A stretch of DNA of 64,000 bases from positions 682,001 to 746,000 of the forward strand of contig NZ_QUNO01000003.1 of NCBI RefSeq assembly GCF_003387475.1, given 5' to 3'. The DNA is from Kutzneria buriramensis (lineage in GTDB: Bacteria; Actinomycetota; Actinomycetes; Mycobacteriales; Pseudonocardiaceae). Position 1 is the stretch's first letter, and each line of letters starts with the position of its first letter. The translations under genes were made by a program, and so were the position numbers. Under the pieces are notes generated by a model. It was not told the DNA's origin and did not search any database. It was given only the letters and a program-made list of their open reading frames with translations. Of the stretch, positions 26,539 through 34,292 are shown piece by piece.

Positions 26539-27467
26539 GCGACGAGGTCGCGCTGGTGCTCTCCGGCGGCGGGGCGTCGGCGGCGTACTTCGGCGCCGGT
26601 GTCGCGCAGGGCCTGGCCGACGTGGGGCTGCGCCCGACCGTGCTGTCCGGGACGTCGGCCGGCGGGCTGAACGCCGGCCTGCTGGCCGCCGGCCTGTCGC
26701 CGCAGCAGCTGGTGGAGCTGTGGATCAACGTGCAGGGGCACGACGTCTACAAGCCGCGGCTGGACCTGTGGCGGCTGCTGCGGCCCGCCGGGCTGGTGCG
26801 GCTGCCCACCAGCGACCTGATGGGGTACGCGCTGGACTCCGTCGGCTGGACCTGGCTGCTCGACACCGCGCCGGCCCGCAAGACGCTGATCGCCGCGATC
26901 GGCGGCGAACGCCTGCGGATCGAGGAGGGGGTGCGGGTTGTCGTCGCCGCCGTCGAGGAATGCTCGGGCGAGGTCGTGCACTTCACCAACTCCGCACCGG
27001 AGGGCTCGGGGTTCCACGAGGTGCCGCTGACCGTCGACCACCTGATGGCCGGGGCGGCCGCGCCGATCCTGTTCCCGCCCGTGCACATCGACGGCCGCAC
27101 CTATGTGGACGCCGGCATGGTCGCGAACACGCCCTTGCAGCCCGCTCTCGCGTATGAGCCGCGGACCGTCGTGGTCGTGACGTCGTCCTGCGGGCGGCAG
27201 TCGACCACGCCGGCGTCCCTGGGCGACGCGCTGGGCCTGGCGTTCGAGAACGTCGCCCGGTTCGCGGTGCTGCGGGACTACGAGCACACCAAGCAGCTCG
27301 GCGAGCTCGGGCCCGGCGAGGCGCCCCGGCTGGTGCTCATCGAGCCCGGCGACGAGTTCGAGGTGTCCGGCTTCGCCCGGTTCGACCCGGACGTCGCCAG
27401 GACCGTCGTCGCGCACGGCCGGGCGCGGGCACGCGCGGCGCTGGCCACCGTCACCTCAGGGGGATGA
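26535..27467 (+). CDS. Patatin-like phospholipase
   Basis: 310 residues. The patatin dyad is intact: the oxyanion loop SGGGASAAYFGAG (about 9-21), the nucleophile in GTSAGG (S41) and the DAG motif VDAGMVANTPLQPAL (Asp near 192). The family hydrolyses acyl chains from phospholipids or other lipids, usually at the membrane; there is no signal peptide. The start is GTG 26535, overlapping the GMC stop; its own stop overlaps the next ATG. Its coupling with a GMC oxidase and a hydrolase suggests joint processing of a lipid substrate. Confidence 0.9.
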   Translation: MSDEVALVLSGGGASAAYFGAGVAQGLADVGLRPTVLSGTSAGGLNAGLLAAGLSPQQLVELWINVQGHDVYKPRLDLWRLLRPAGLVRLPTSDLMGYALDSVGWTWLLDTAPARKTLIAAIGGERLRIEEGVRVVVAAVEECSGEVVHFTNSAPEGSGFHEVPLTVDHLMAGAAAPILFPPVHIDGRTYVDAGMVANTPLQPALAYEPRTVVVVTSSCGRQSTTPASLGDALGLAFENVARFAVLRDYEHTKQLGELGPGEAPRLVLIEPGDEFEVSGFARFDPDVARTVVAHGRARARAALATVTSGG

Positions 27468-28711
27468 GCATGACCGCCTTTTCGACGTCCCGGTGGCCGC
27501 TGTCCGCCGCACAACACGGAATCTTCTCGGCGCACCAGGTGGATCCCGGTGGCGCCGCGCACAACGTCGCCGAGTACGTCGACATCGCGGGGCCCGTCGA
27601 CCACGGCCGCTTCGAGGAGGCCACCCGGCGCGCGGTGGCCGAGGCGGAGGCGCTGCACATGCGGTTCGCCGTCGTCGGCTGCCAGGACGTGGTGGCGGTG
27701 CGGCCGTGGCGGCTGGAGCCCGTCGACGTCAGCGCCTCGGCCGACCCGATGTCCGCCGCGCTGACTTGGATGCGAGCCGACCTCACATCTGCCGTCGACC
27801 TCGCCGACGGGCCGTTGTTCCGGCAGGCGCTGATCACCGTGTCGCCCGAGCGGGTGCTCTGGTACCACCGCAGCCACCGGATCGCCCTGGACCGCTATGG
27901 ACTGTTCCTTGTGGACCGCCGGGTCGCCGAGCTGTACAACGGCGTCGACGGGGAACCGTTCGATCCCTTACGACCCGTGGTCGACGAGGACGTCGCCTAC
28001 GCGCTGTCGGCCGGGTGGCGGCGGGACAGACGCTTCTGGCTCGACCGGTTCGCCGACGCGCCCGTGCCTATCGGGCTCACAGAGGGCTCCGCGCCGCCGT
28101 CGGCCGGCGTGCTCCGTCGCACCGTCGAGCTGCCCCGGACCGCCCTGGAGGACTGGGCCGAGGTCGCCGGCCGCTGCCACACCAGCTGGTCCGCCGTGGT
28201 CATCGCCGCCGTCGCCGCGTACCTGCGGCACGTCACCGGTACGTCCGAGGTCGTGCTCGGGCTGCCCCGCATGTGCCGGCGGCGCACCGCCGCCTTGAAC
28301 GTGCCCTGCTCGACGTCCAACACCATGCCGCTGCGGGTGCTCACCCCGCCCGGCGCCAGCCTGGCCGAGCTCGCCGGCGACGTCGCCGAGGAGGTCAAGG
28401 TGTGTCAGCCGCACGAGCGGTACCGGTCAGAGCTGCTGCGCCAGGAACTGCACATGCCCCGGCTGTACGGGCCCGTCGTCGACATCAACCCCATCAGCTA
28501 CGAGCTGGTGTTCGACGGGCGAACCGCCGTCGCCCACACGCTGTCCGCCGGGCCCGTGGAGGACCTGACCATCACCGTGCACGGCGGCCAGGGCGGCGCC
28601 GGGCCGCGCATCGACTTCGACGGCAACCCGGCGCTGTACTCCGGCGACGACCTCACCGTGCACCAGCAGGCGTTTCTGGACCTGCTGGAGACGGCCCCGG
28701 CCTTCGCCTGA
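27464..28711 (+). CDS. Stand-alone condensation-domain protein with degenerate HHxxxDG motif
   Basis: 415 residues, about one NRPS condensation domain. Seen: WPLSAAQHGIFSAHQVDP (C1 motif), WYHRSHRIALDRYGLFL at the catalytic C3 position and STSNTMPLRVL (C5-like). The C3 motif HHxxxDG is HRIALDR here (H138, R139, D143, R144): the second, catalytic His and the Gly are both Arg. Similar HRxxxDD changes occur in the non-catalytic X domains that recruit P450s. No adenylation or carrier domain is attached or nearby. It is the last gene of the operon, coupled by ATGA, and is followed by a 27-bp hairpin repeat. Confidence 0.85.
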   Translation: MSMTAFSTSRWPLSAAQHGIFSAHQVDPGGAAHNVAEYVDIAGPVDHGRFEEATRRAVAEAEALHMRFAVVGCQDVVAVRPWRLEPVDVSASADPMSAALTWMRADLTSAVDLADGPLFRQALITVSPERVLWYHRSHRIALDRYGLFLVDRRVAELYNGVDGEPFDPLRPVVDEDVAYALSAGWRRDRRFWLDRFADAPVPIGLTEGSAPPSAGVLRRTVELPRTALEDWAEVAGRCHTSWSAVVIAAVAAYLRHVTGTSEVVLGLPRMCRRRTAALNVPCSTSNTMPLRVLTPPGASLAELAGDVAEEVKVCQPHERYRSELLRQELHMPRLYGPVVDINPISYELVFDGRTAVAHTLSAGPVEDLTITVHGGQGGAGPRIDFDGNPALYSGDDLTVHQQAFLDLLETAPAFA

Positions 28712-28721
28712 TCGGGTCTTT

Positions 28722-28780
28722 GATGCAGTGAAGGCGTCCTTCCCTGCGTTGAGCGCAGGGAAGGACGCCTTCACTGCATC
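28722..28780. repeat. Dispersed hairpin repeat, copy C
   Basis: A perfect 27-bp stem: the left arm at 28722-28748 begins GATGCAGTGAAGGCGTCC and the right arm is at 28754-28780, with a 5-base loop. It lies between convergent genes, 10 bases from each stop. It shares its arms with copy B and its outer flank with copy A. Confidence 0.9.
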
Positions 28781-28789
28781 GGCGGGTTC

Positions 28790-29488
28790 TCACTGGCCGC
28801 CGGTGGTTCTCGTGACGACGTTGGAGGACGGGCCGTAGTAGAACGCCCGCACCCGGTAGGACGCCTCCTTCTCGTCGGGCAGGGTGATCAGGGCGAACGA
28901 GTTGATGTCCTTGTCCAGCGTGGCCACCACCGAGTAGTCGGCGGCGCCGGCGGGCTTGTCCTCCACGAGGTAGCCCTCCTCGTCGCTGGCGTTGTCGGTC
29001 CAGGTCAGCTGGATCCCGTTGTCCTGAATGACTTTCGCCTTCAGCCCGGTCGGGGCCCCGGCGGTGGAGCCGTCGCGGATGGAGTGGGTCACCGCCGGCC
29101 CGCCCGGCAAGGTGGCGGGCGCCGGGAAGTCGGTGGGCTGGTCGCCGGCGCCGCCCGGCACGGTGACGTCGACCGCGGTGGACGCCGGTCCGTAGTAGGG
29201 GCGGAGCCGGTAGTAGAACGGGGTCTGCGGCATCAGGTTGGGGTGGGTGTAGCTGTTCTGCCGCACCGGCATGAACTGCAACGTCGTCCACGGCCCGCCC
29301 GACGCAGTGGCGAACTCGATGATCCGGCCGGCGGCGGCCGGGTCGCTCCCGGTCCAGTCCAGCCGGATGTCGACGGGCGAGGTCATGGTGGCGGCCAGCA
29401 TGATGCCGGCCGGCGGGGTCGCCGCGGCGGAGCAGGCGGTCAGCGCCGCCCCGACGGCGGCGCAGCAGAGCACGAGCGCACGTTTCAC
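28790..29488 (-). CDS. Putative lipoprotein with two fibronectin type III-like modules
   Basis: 232 residues. The signal VKRALVLCCAAVGAALTAC has a lipobox (LTAC, Cys near residue 19). Two similar beta modules follow: residues about 35-110 (SPVDIRLDWTGSDPAAAGRIIEFA ... FYYRLRPYYGPAST) and about 140-232 (APTGLKAKVIQDNGIQLTWTDNASDEEGY ... YRVRAFYYGPSSN). Both show the LxWxD ... YRVRA(F/Y)YYGPS pattern of fibronectin III folds. It is probably surface-attached and binding; no catalytic site is seen. The start is GTG 29488. It follows the jelly-roll protein gene on the same strand after a hairpin. Confidence 0.82.
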   Translation of the reverse strand: MKRALVLCCAAVGAALTACSAAATPPAGIMLAATMTSPVDIRLDWTGSDPAAAGRIIEFATASGGPWTTLQFMPVRQNSYTHPNLMPQTPFYYRLRPYYGPASTAVDVTVPGGAGDQPTDFPAPATLPGGPAVTHSIRDGSTAGAPTGLKAKVIQDNGIQLTWTDNASDEEGYLVEDKPAGAADYSVVATLDKDINSFALITLPDEKEASYRVRAFYYGPSSNVVTRTTGGQ

Positions 29489-29511
29489 AGGGTTGCCTCG
29501 GCGGTCGGGGT

Positions 29512-29541
29512 GGCCGCCCGCCCCGATCCGGACGGGCGGCC
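29512..29541 (-). terminator. Hairpin after the 29548 gene
   Basis: GGCCGCCCG (29512-29520) pairs with CGGGCGGCC (29533-29541) across a 12-base loop, 6 bases past the stop at 29548. Confidence 0.6.
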
Positions 29542-29547
29542 GGCGGC

Positions 29548-30144
29548 TCACTTCGTCCAGAACTTGATGTTGCTCCAGGTGACCGAGATCGGCCCCTGCC
29601 CGGTGGACGTCCGGTACGCCCCGAACTTGTCGTAGTAGCTGCCGCCCGGGCTCGAAACCGTGTTCTTCAGCGACCCGTTGATGTAGGTGCGGTGCGTGTT
29701 GCCGACCTGGTTCACAGTATTGACGCGAACCGTGGTTCCGACGGTCGCGGAGCCCGAAATGGTGGCTCCGCCCTCCACGTCGTACATGCGTCCACCGGCC
29801 TCGACACCCAGCAGGAAGAACGGCCCGTTGTTCTCGTTGAACGTCTGCTTCAGGCTGATCCGGCTGCCGCCCATGCTGTTAATTTTGAAATAGCCCTCGA
29901 ACTGGTGGGTGCCGCTGCTGTAGGTGTCGTAGCGACGCTCCGCCCGCTGCTCGCCGCTGCTGCTGGAGCAGGTCAGCTTGAACGTCGAGCCGCTGGCCGA
30001 GCCGCAGCCGACCGTCTGGACCTTGAAGCCGGGATTCCACGTCTTCCAGGTGCCGCTTTCGACCTGGGCATAGGCATTGGGCGCGACGAGAAACAGGGCC
30101 GCCGCGGCCAGAATTCCCCCGAGAGCGCGAGTGCGTCGAGACAC
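29548..30144 (-). CDS. Secreted jelly-roll protein, possible polysaccharide lyase
   Basis: 198 residues. A Sec signal peptide ending PNAYA (about residue 26) precedes a mature all-beta domain: RRYDTYSSGTHQFEGYFKI, SRISLKQTFNENNGPFFLLGVE and YYDKFGAYRTSTGQGPISVTW. The alternating strands and the closing YxKFGaYxxxxGxGPxxVxW resemble concanavalin-like polysaccharide lyases (PL7/PL20 type), but I cannot confirm catalytic residues. There is one Cys pair (VGCGS and LTCSS). The start is GTG 30144: the GAGGAGG lies six bases upstream, overlapping the ATG at 30150. Confidence 0.75.
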   Translation of the reverse strand: MSRRTRALGGILAAAALFLVAPNAYAQVESGTWKTWNPGFKVQTVGCGSASGSTFKLTCSSSSGEQRAERRYDTYSSGTHQFEGYFKINSMGGSRISLKQTFNENNGPFFLLGVEAGGRMYDVEGGATISGSATVGTTVRVNTVNQVGNTHRTYINGSLKNTVSSPGGSYYDKFGAYRTSTGQGPISVTWSNIKFWTK

Positions 30145-30296
30145 GGGCATCCTCCTCGACCCGGGTCCGCCCGAAATTCGACAGGGCGAGCGGAACCACG
30201 GGAAAGTGGCGTGAGGCGGAGGCAAATCCGAGTGTAAGCGCGATCACGTCGGGGGGACAAGGCCCGCCGCGAAGCCTTCAGGTCGGCGGCTCGCGG

Positions 30297-30302
30297 TAAT
30301 CT
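30297..30302 (+). promoter_or_regulatory. -10 element for yaaA, probably leaderless
   Basis: TAATCT lies 6 bases before the yaaA GTG start and there is no ribosome binding site, the arrangement of a leaderless mRNA. Confidence 0.45.
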
Positions 30303-30308
30303 CGGCGG

Positions 30309-31040
30309 GTGCTGGTGCTGCTTCCCCCGTCCGAGACGAAGTCCGACGGCGGCGCCGGCGGCCCGCTCGACCTGGACGCGCTGTCCTTCCCCGAGCTGAC
30401 GCCGCTGCGCCGCAAGCTGGCCGACGCCCTGGTGACGCTGGCGGCGGACGTGCCGGCGAGCCTGCGGGCGCTGGACCTGTCGGAACGCCAGCAGCACGAG
30501 GTGCACCGCAACGCCGCGCTGCGCACGTCGGCGACCGCGCCGGCGCTGTCCCGCTACACCGGCGTGCTCTACGACGCCCTGGACGCGAAGTCGCTGTCCA
30601 AGGCGGAACGCGCCCGCGCCGAGAAACGCCTCGCCGTGGCCTCCGCGTTGTTCGGTGTCGTCCGCGCCGGCGACCCGATCCCCGCCTACCGGCTCTCCGG
30701 CGGGAGCACGCTGCCCGGCATCGGCACGCTCGCCGCGCTGTGGCGGCCGGAGCTGGAGCCGGTGCTGGCCGCCGCGGACGAGCTGGTGATCGACATGCGC
30801 TCGGGCGCGTACGCGGCACTGGCCCGGATCCCGGATGCGGTGGCAGTAAAGGTGATCATGCCCAACGGCAAGACCGTCAGCCACTTCAACAAGGCGTACA
30901 AGGGACGCCTCGCCCGCGTGTTGACAACCGCCGCGCGAGAGCCCTCGACGGTGTCCGCGCTGGTCCGCACGGCGACCGCCGCCGGACTCACGCTGCGGCA
31001 GACCGGGGACCGCGCAGTTGACCTCGTTGTGACCGACTGA
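30309..31040 (+). CDS. yaaA: YaaA family peroxide-stress protein (DUF328)
   Basis: 243 residues. Diagnostic segments: LVLLPPSETK at the N-terminus, RYTGVLYDAL in the middle and FNKAYKGRLARVL near residue 200. In E. coli YaaA lowers intracellular free iron under H2O2 stress and binds DNA. The start is GTG 30309. It stands alone between the divergent secreted-protein gene and the GGDEF/EAL gene 39 bases downstream. Confidence 0.93.
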   Translation: MLVLLPPSETKSDGGAGGPLDLDALSFPELTPLRRKLADALVTLAADVPASLRALDLSERQQHEVHRNAALRTSATAPALSRYTGVLYDALDAKSLSKAERARAEKRLAVASALFGVVRAGDPIPAYRLSGGSTLPGIGTLAALWRPELEPVLAAADELVIDMRSGAYAALARIPDAVAVKVIMPNGKTVSHFNKAYKGRLARVLTTAAREPSTVSALVRTATAAGLTLRQTGDRAVDLVVTD

Positions 31041-31079
31041 TCCGGGCTACAGTCGTCTGATCGCGGCTGGAGAGGCGTC

Positions 31080-33206
31080 ATGACGGGCGAGGACGAGCAG
31101 GGCGGGTCGATGTACCCCGGCCTCGCGGAGTTCGCGCGGCTGTGGACCGGCGCGGTGCTGCCGACCAGCAACGTCCCGCTGTCCCGCGGCGAACTCAACG
31201 TCATCCTGACCGGCTTCGCCGAGCTGCTGATGACCTCGCTGCACGCCGAGCAGTTCGACCACTCGCCCGCCCTGGAGGTCGGCCGCGGCCTGGTGGCCAG
31301 CCAGCTGGTCGGCCCGAAGGCACTGGACGCCACGATCCGGGTGCTCAGCCGGTACCTGCGCAGCGAGGCCGACGACGACCGGCTGGTGGACCTGCTGGGC
31401 GCGGTCGCCGGCGGCTACGTGGACGCGTTGCGGGACCACATCTTCCTCCAGCAGGAAACGCTGAAGAAGGCGGTGTTCCGGGCCCGCGACGCGGCCGAGA
31501 AGGCCCTGCGCGCCAGCGAACGCCGGTTCCGCACGGTGTTCACCGAGTCGGTGGTCGGCATCGCCATCGGCGACATCCAGGGCCACATCGTCAACTCCAA
31601 CCTGGCGATGCAGGAGATGCTCGGCTACAGCGCCGACGAGCTGCGCCAGCGCACGCCGTACGACCTGATGCCGCGCAAGGACGCCGAGGAGGTGTCGACG
31701 GCCTACCGCAAGCTGATCAACGGCCAGTTCACCTCGCTGCGCTCCGAGCAGCAGATGCTGCGCAGCGACAACGAGCCGATCTGGGTGCACATCGCGGTCA
31801 CCCTGATCAAGGACGAGAACGGCCTGCCGGACTACCCGGTGGTGATGATCGAGGACATCACCGACCTGCACCTGTTGCAGGACCGCTGGTCGCACCAGGT
31901 GGCCCACGACCCGCTGACCAACCTGCACAACCGGGCGCTGTTCATGTCCAAGGTGGAGACCGCGGTCGGCGGCCTCGGCCCGGGCGACCGGATCGGGCTG
32001 GCCTGCTTCGGCCTGGACGGCCTGTCGGTGATCAACGCCGGCGCGTCCGACCAGGTCGGCGACAAGATCCTCAAGACCGCCGCGGACCGGCTGCGGGCCG
32101 TCGTCGATGACGACACGGGCCTGCTCGGCCGGGTCGACGGCGACCGGTTCGCGCTGCTGGCGGTGCGCTCCAGCACCCAGGGCATGATCGACGTCGTCGA
32201 GCGGGCGATGGCCCGGATCGCCGAGCCGGTGCTCGCCGCCGGCCGCGAGTACTCGGTGACCTCCAGCGTCGGCATCGTGGAGCGGGCGGCCGCCGGCTCG
32301 AACCCGTTCCGGCTGCTCGCGGACGCGGAACTGGCGCTGCAGTGGGCAAAGCGGGACGGCCGGGCCCAGTGGCAGCTGTTCGAGGCGGACCGCGGCAGCC
32401 GGCAGCGGCGCGACTTCGAGCTGGCCGCGCAGCTCCCGGCGGCGCTGCGCGGCGGCCAGTTCGCCGTCGAGTTCGAGCCCGTCGCCCGCGTCGCCAACCG
32501 CGGCCTGGCCGGCTTCTCGCTGGTCGTCTCGTGGGACCACCCGGAGCAGGGCATGTTGTCCGCCAAGGACTTTCTGCACCTGGCCGAGCGCACCGGGCAC
32601 ATGCTGCCGCTGGGCTCCTGGGCCCTGCGGCAGGCATGCGACCAGGCCCGGGAGTGGCACGACGAGCACGGCGACCGCACGCCGCCGCTGTCGGTGGCGC
32701 TGTCCGACCGGATGGTGGGCGACCAGGACCTGTCGGCGCTGCTGCTGGCCGTGCTCGACGCCAGCGGCGCCCGCGCCGAGCAGCTGGTGCTGGAGGTGTC
32801 CCCCGACATGCTGCGCGACGCCGACGGCGACCCGGCCGAGGTGCTGACCGTGCTGACCGACCTGGGTTTCAAGGTGCTGGTCGGCGGCATGACCGCGAGC
32901 TGCTGCCCGCACGGGTTCGGCGGGCTGCCGCTGCACGGCGTGAAGCTGGCCCCCGAGTTCGTGGCCACGCTCGGTGAGGACGACAAGCCGGAACCCTCGG
33001 CCGAACGGGCGATCGGTGGCGTGGTGTCGGCGGCCCAGCTGGCCGAGCTGCCGGTGCACGCGGCCGGCGTGCACCACGAGCGGCACGCCGTGGCGCTGCG
33101 GGAACTCGGCGTGGAGTTGGGCCAGGGCGACTGGTTCGGGCCGCCGTCGCTGCCGTTCGAGGTGGAGCCGATGATCATCGCGGGCACGGTCGACCCGGAC
33201 TGGTGA
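31080..33206 (+). CDS. PAS-GGDEF-EAL protein with both signature motifs degenerate
   Basis: 708 residues. An N-terminal helical sensory region (1-140) is followed by a PAS domain (about 145-265, RRFRTVFTESVVGIAIGD ... VMIEDITDLH), a GGDEF-type domain (about 270-425) and an EAL-type domain (about 435-690). The diguanylate-cyclase loop is DGDRF (353-357) in place of GGDEF, and the EAL position reads FSL (479-481), so neither synthesis nor hydrolysis of c-di-GMP is expected; it may be a receptor or scaffold. No membrane segment was seen. GGAGAGG precedes ATG 31080. The adjacent SAM-methyltransferase gene is a frequent partner in actinomycetes. Confidence 0.9.
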   Translation: MTGEDEQGGSMYPGLAEFARLWTGAVLPTSNVPLSRGELNVILTGFAELLMTSLHAEQFDHSPALEVGRGLVASQLVGPKALDATIRVLSRYLRSEADDDRLVDLLGAVAGGYVDALRDHIFLQQETLKKAVFRARDAAEKALRASERRFRTVFTESVVGIAIGDIQGHIVNSNLAMQEMLGYSADELRQRTPYDLMPRKDAEEVSTAYRKLINGQFTSLRSEQQMLRSDNEPIWVHIAVTLIKDENGLPDYPVVMIEDITDLHLLQDRWSHQVAHDPLTNLHNRALFMSKVETAVGGLGPGDRIGLACFGLDGLSVINAGASDQVGDKILKTAADRLRAVVDDDTGLLGRVDGDRFALLAVRSSTQGMIDVVERAMARIAEPVLAAGREYSVTSSVGIVERAAAGSNPFRLLADAELALQWAKRDGRAQWQLFEADRGSRQRRDFELAAQLPAALRGGQFAVEFEPVARVANRGLAGFSLVVSWDHPEQGMLSAKDFLHLAERTGHMLPLGSWALRQACDQAREWHDEHGDRTPPLSVALSDRMVGDQDLSALLLAVLDASGARAEQLVLEVSPDMLRDADGDPAEVLTVLTDLGFKVLVGGMTASCCPHGFGGLPLHGVKLAPEFVATLGEDDKPEPSAERAIGGVVSAAQLAELPVHAAGVHHERHAVALRELGVELGQGDWFGPPSLPFEVEPMIIAGTVDPDW

Positions 33207-33279
33207 TGTCGCCGTCCCGCCGCGATCACTAGGATTCGCCGGGCGGATTCCCCGGGCGAGGCGGAAGGGGTGGGCGTTG

Positions 33280-34086
33280 GTGGATCGGCCGGACTGGGCT
33301 CCCAAGGATGTCGACATCGAGAAGGCCAGCGCGGCCAGGCTGTACGACTTCTTCCTCGGCGGCAGCTACAACTTCGAGGTGGACCGGGAGCTCGGCCGCA
33401 AGGTCGCCGCGGTCGCCCCGGGCGTCTTCGACTTCACCCGGCTCAACCGGGCCTTCCTGCGCCGCGCCGTGCGCTACCTGACCGAGCAGGGCGTCGACCA
33501 GTTCCTGGACATCGGCTCCGGCATCCCCACCGCCGGCAACGTGCACGAGATCGCGCAGAAGGCCAACCCGGACGCGCGCATCGTCTACGTGGACAACGAG
33601 CCGGTCGCGGTCGCGCACAGCGACCTGCTGCTGGAAGGCAACCCGAACGCGGTGGCCATCGAGGCCGACCTGCGCGACCCGGACAGCATCCTGGGCAACG
33701 ACCGCACCCGGCAGATGCTCGACTTCAGCCGCCCGATCGGGCTGCTCACCGTCGCCGTCTACCACTTCATCCCCGAGTCCGACGACCCGCTGGGGCTGGC
33801 CGCCCGCTACCGGGCCGCGCTGCCCAGCGGCAGCTACCTGGCGCTGTCGCACGTGACCATGGACGCCATGGGCGAGCAGATCCGGCAGCTCATCGACCTG
33901 TACCGCAACAGCCAGAATCCGGTGACGGCCCGCACCAGGGACCAGTTCGCCGCCATGTTCGACGGATTCGAACTGGTGGAGCCGGGCGTGGTGTTCACGC
34001 CGGAATGGCACCCGGAGTCGCCGGAGGACGTCGGCGAGCACCCGGAGGAGTCCGCGGTGTACGCGGCCGTGGGCCGCAAGCCGTAA
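33280..34086 (+). CDS. SAM-dependent methyltransferase, DUF574/Methyltransf_19 family
   Basis: 268 residues. Seen: ARLYDFFLGGSYNFEVDRE (the highly conserved N-terminus of the family), FLDIGSGIPTAGNVHEIA (SAM loop, motif I), VYVDNEPVAVAHS (acidic loop, motif II) and ADLRDPDSIL. The family is expanded in actinomycetes and its substrates are unknown. GTG 33280 is preferred over TTG 33277; GGAAGGGG lies upstream. It follows the PAS-GGDEF-EAL gene by 73 bases and is closed by an intrinsic terminator (34106-34136). Confidence 0.9.
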   Translation: MDRPDWAPKDVDIEKASAARLYDFFLGGSYNFEVDRELGRKVAAVAPGVFDFTRLNRAFLRRAVRYLTEQGVDQFLDIGSGIPTAGNVHEIAQKANPDARIVYVDNEPVAVAHSDLLLEGNPNAVAIEADLRDPDSILGNDRTRQMLDFSRPIGLLTVAVYHFIPESDDPLGLAARYRAALPSGSYLALSHVTMDAMGEQIRQLIDLYRNSQNPVTARTRDQFAAMFDGFELVEPGVVFTPEWHPESPEDVGEHPEESAVYAAVGRKP

Positions 34087-34105
34087 ATCAGTTGCTTTGA
34101 CGCGG

Positions 34106-34136
34106 CGGTCGGCGGGAGTATCCCGCCGACCGTTTT
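34106..34136 (+). terminator. Intrinsic terminator after the methyltransferase gene
   Basis: A perfect 11-bp stem (CGGTCGGCGGG at 34106-34116, complement at 34122-34132), a 5-base loop, then TTTT. It is one of the few U-tailed terminators in the window. Confidence 0.85.
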
Positions 34137-34170
34137 CGTACCGGCGTGGATCGACCGGAGGAGGTGCGCT

Positions 34171-34236
34171 GTGGCAACGACTGTCGTCTGGGGCGTGGCC
34201 CGCACCCGTCCCGGCGTCCCGCCGAGGTCCGCGTAG
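34171..34236 (+). CDS. Possible 21-residue leader peptide upstream of the RIO kinase gene
   Basis: GGAGGAGGTG at 34157-34166 precedes GTG 34171, which opens a 21-codon frame (V-ATTVVWGVARTRPG ... RSA, TAG at 34234-34236). It ends 56 bases before the kinase start and lies in a different frame. The ribosome binding site is stronger than that of the kinase itself. It may be a regulatory leader or a genuine micropeptide; it is also short enough to be chance. Confidence 0.4.
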   Translation: MATTVVWGVARTRPGVPPRSA

Positions 34237-34292
34237 CGACGACCGCTCGGTGGGGACGTCTTCCCAGTTCTTTTCTTGAGGAGACCTCACCA

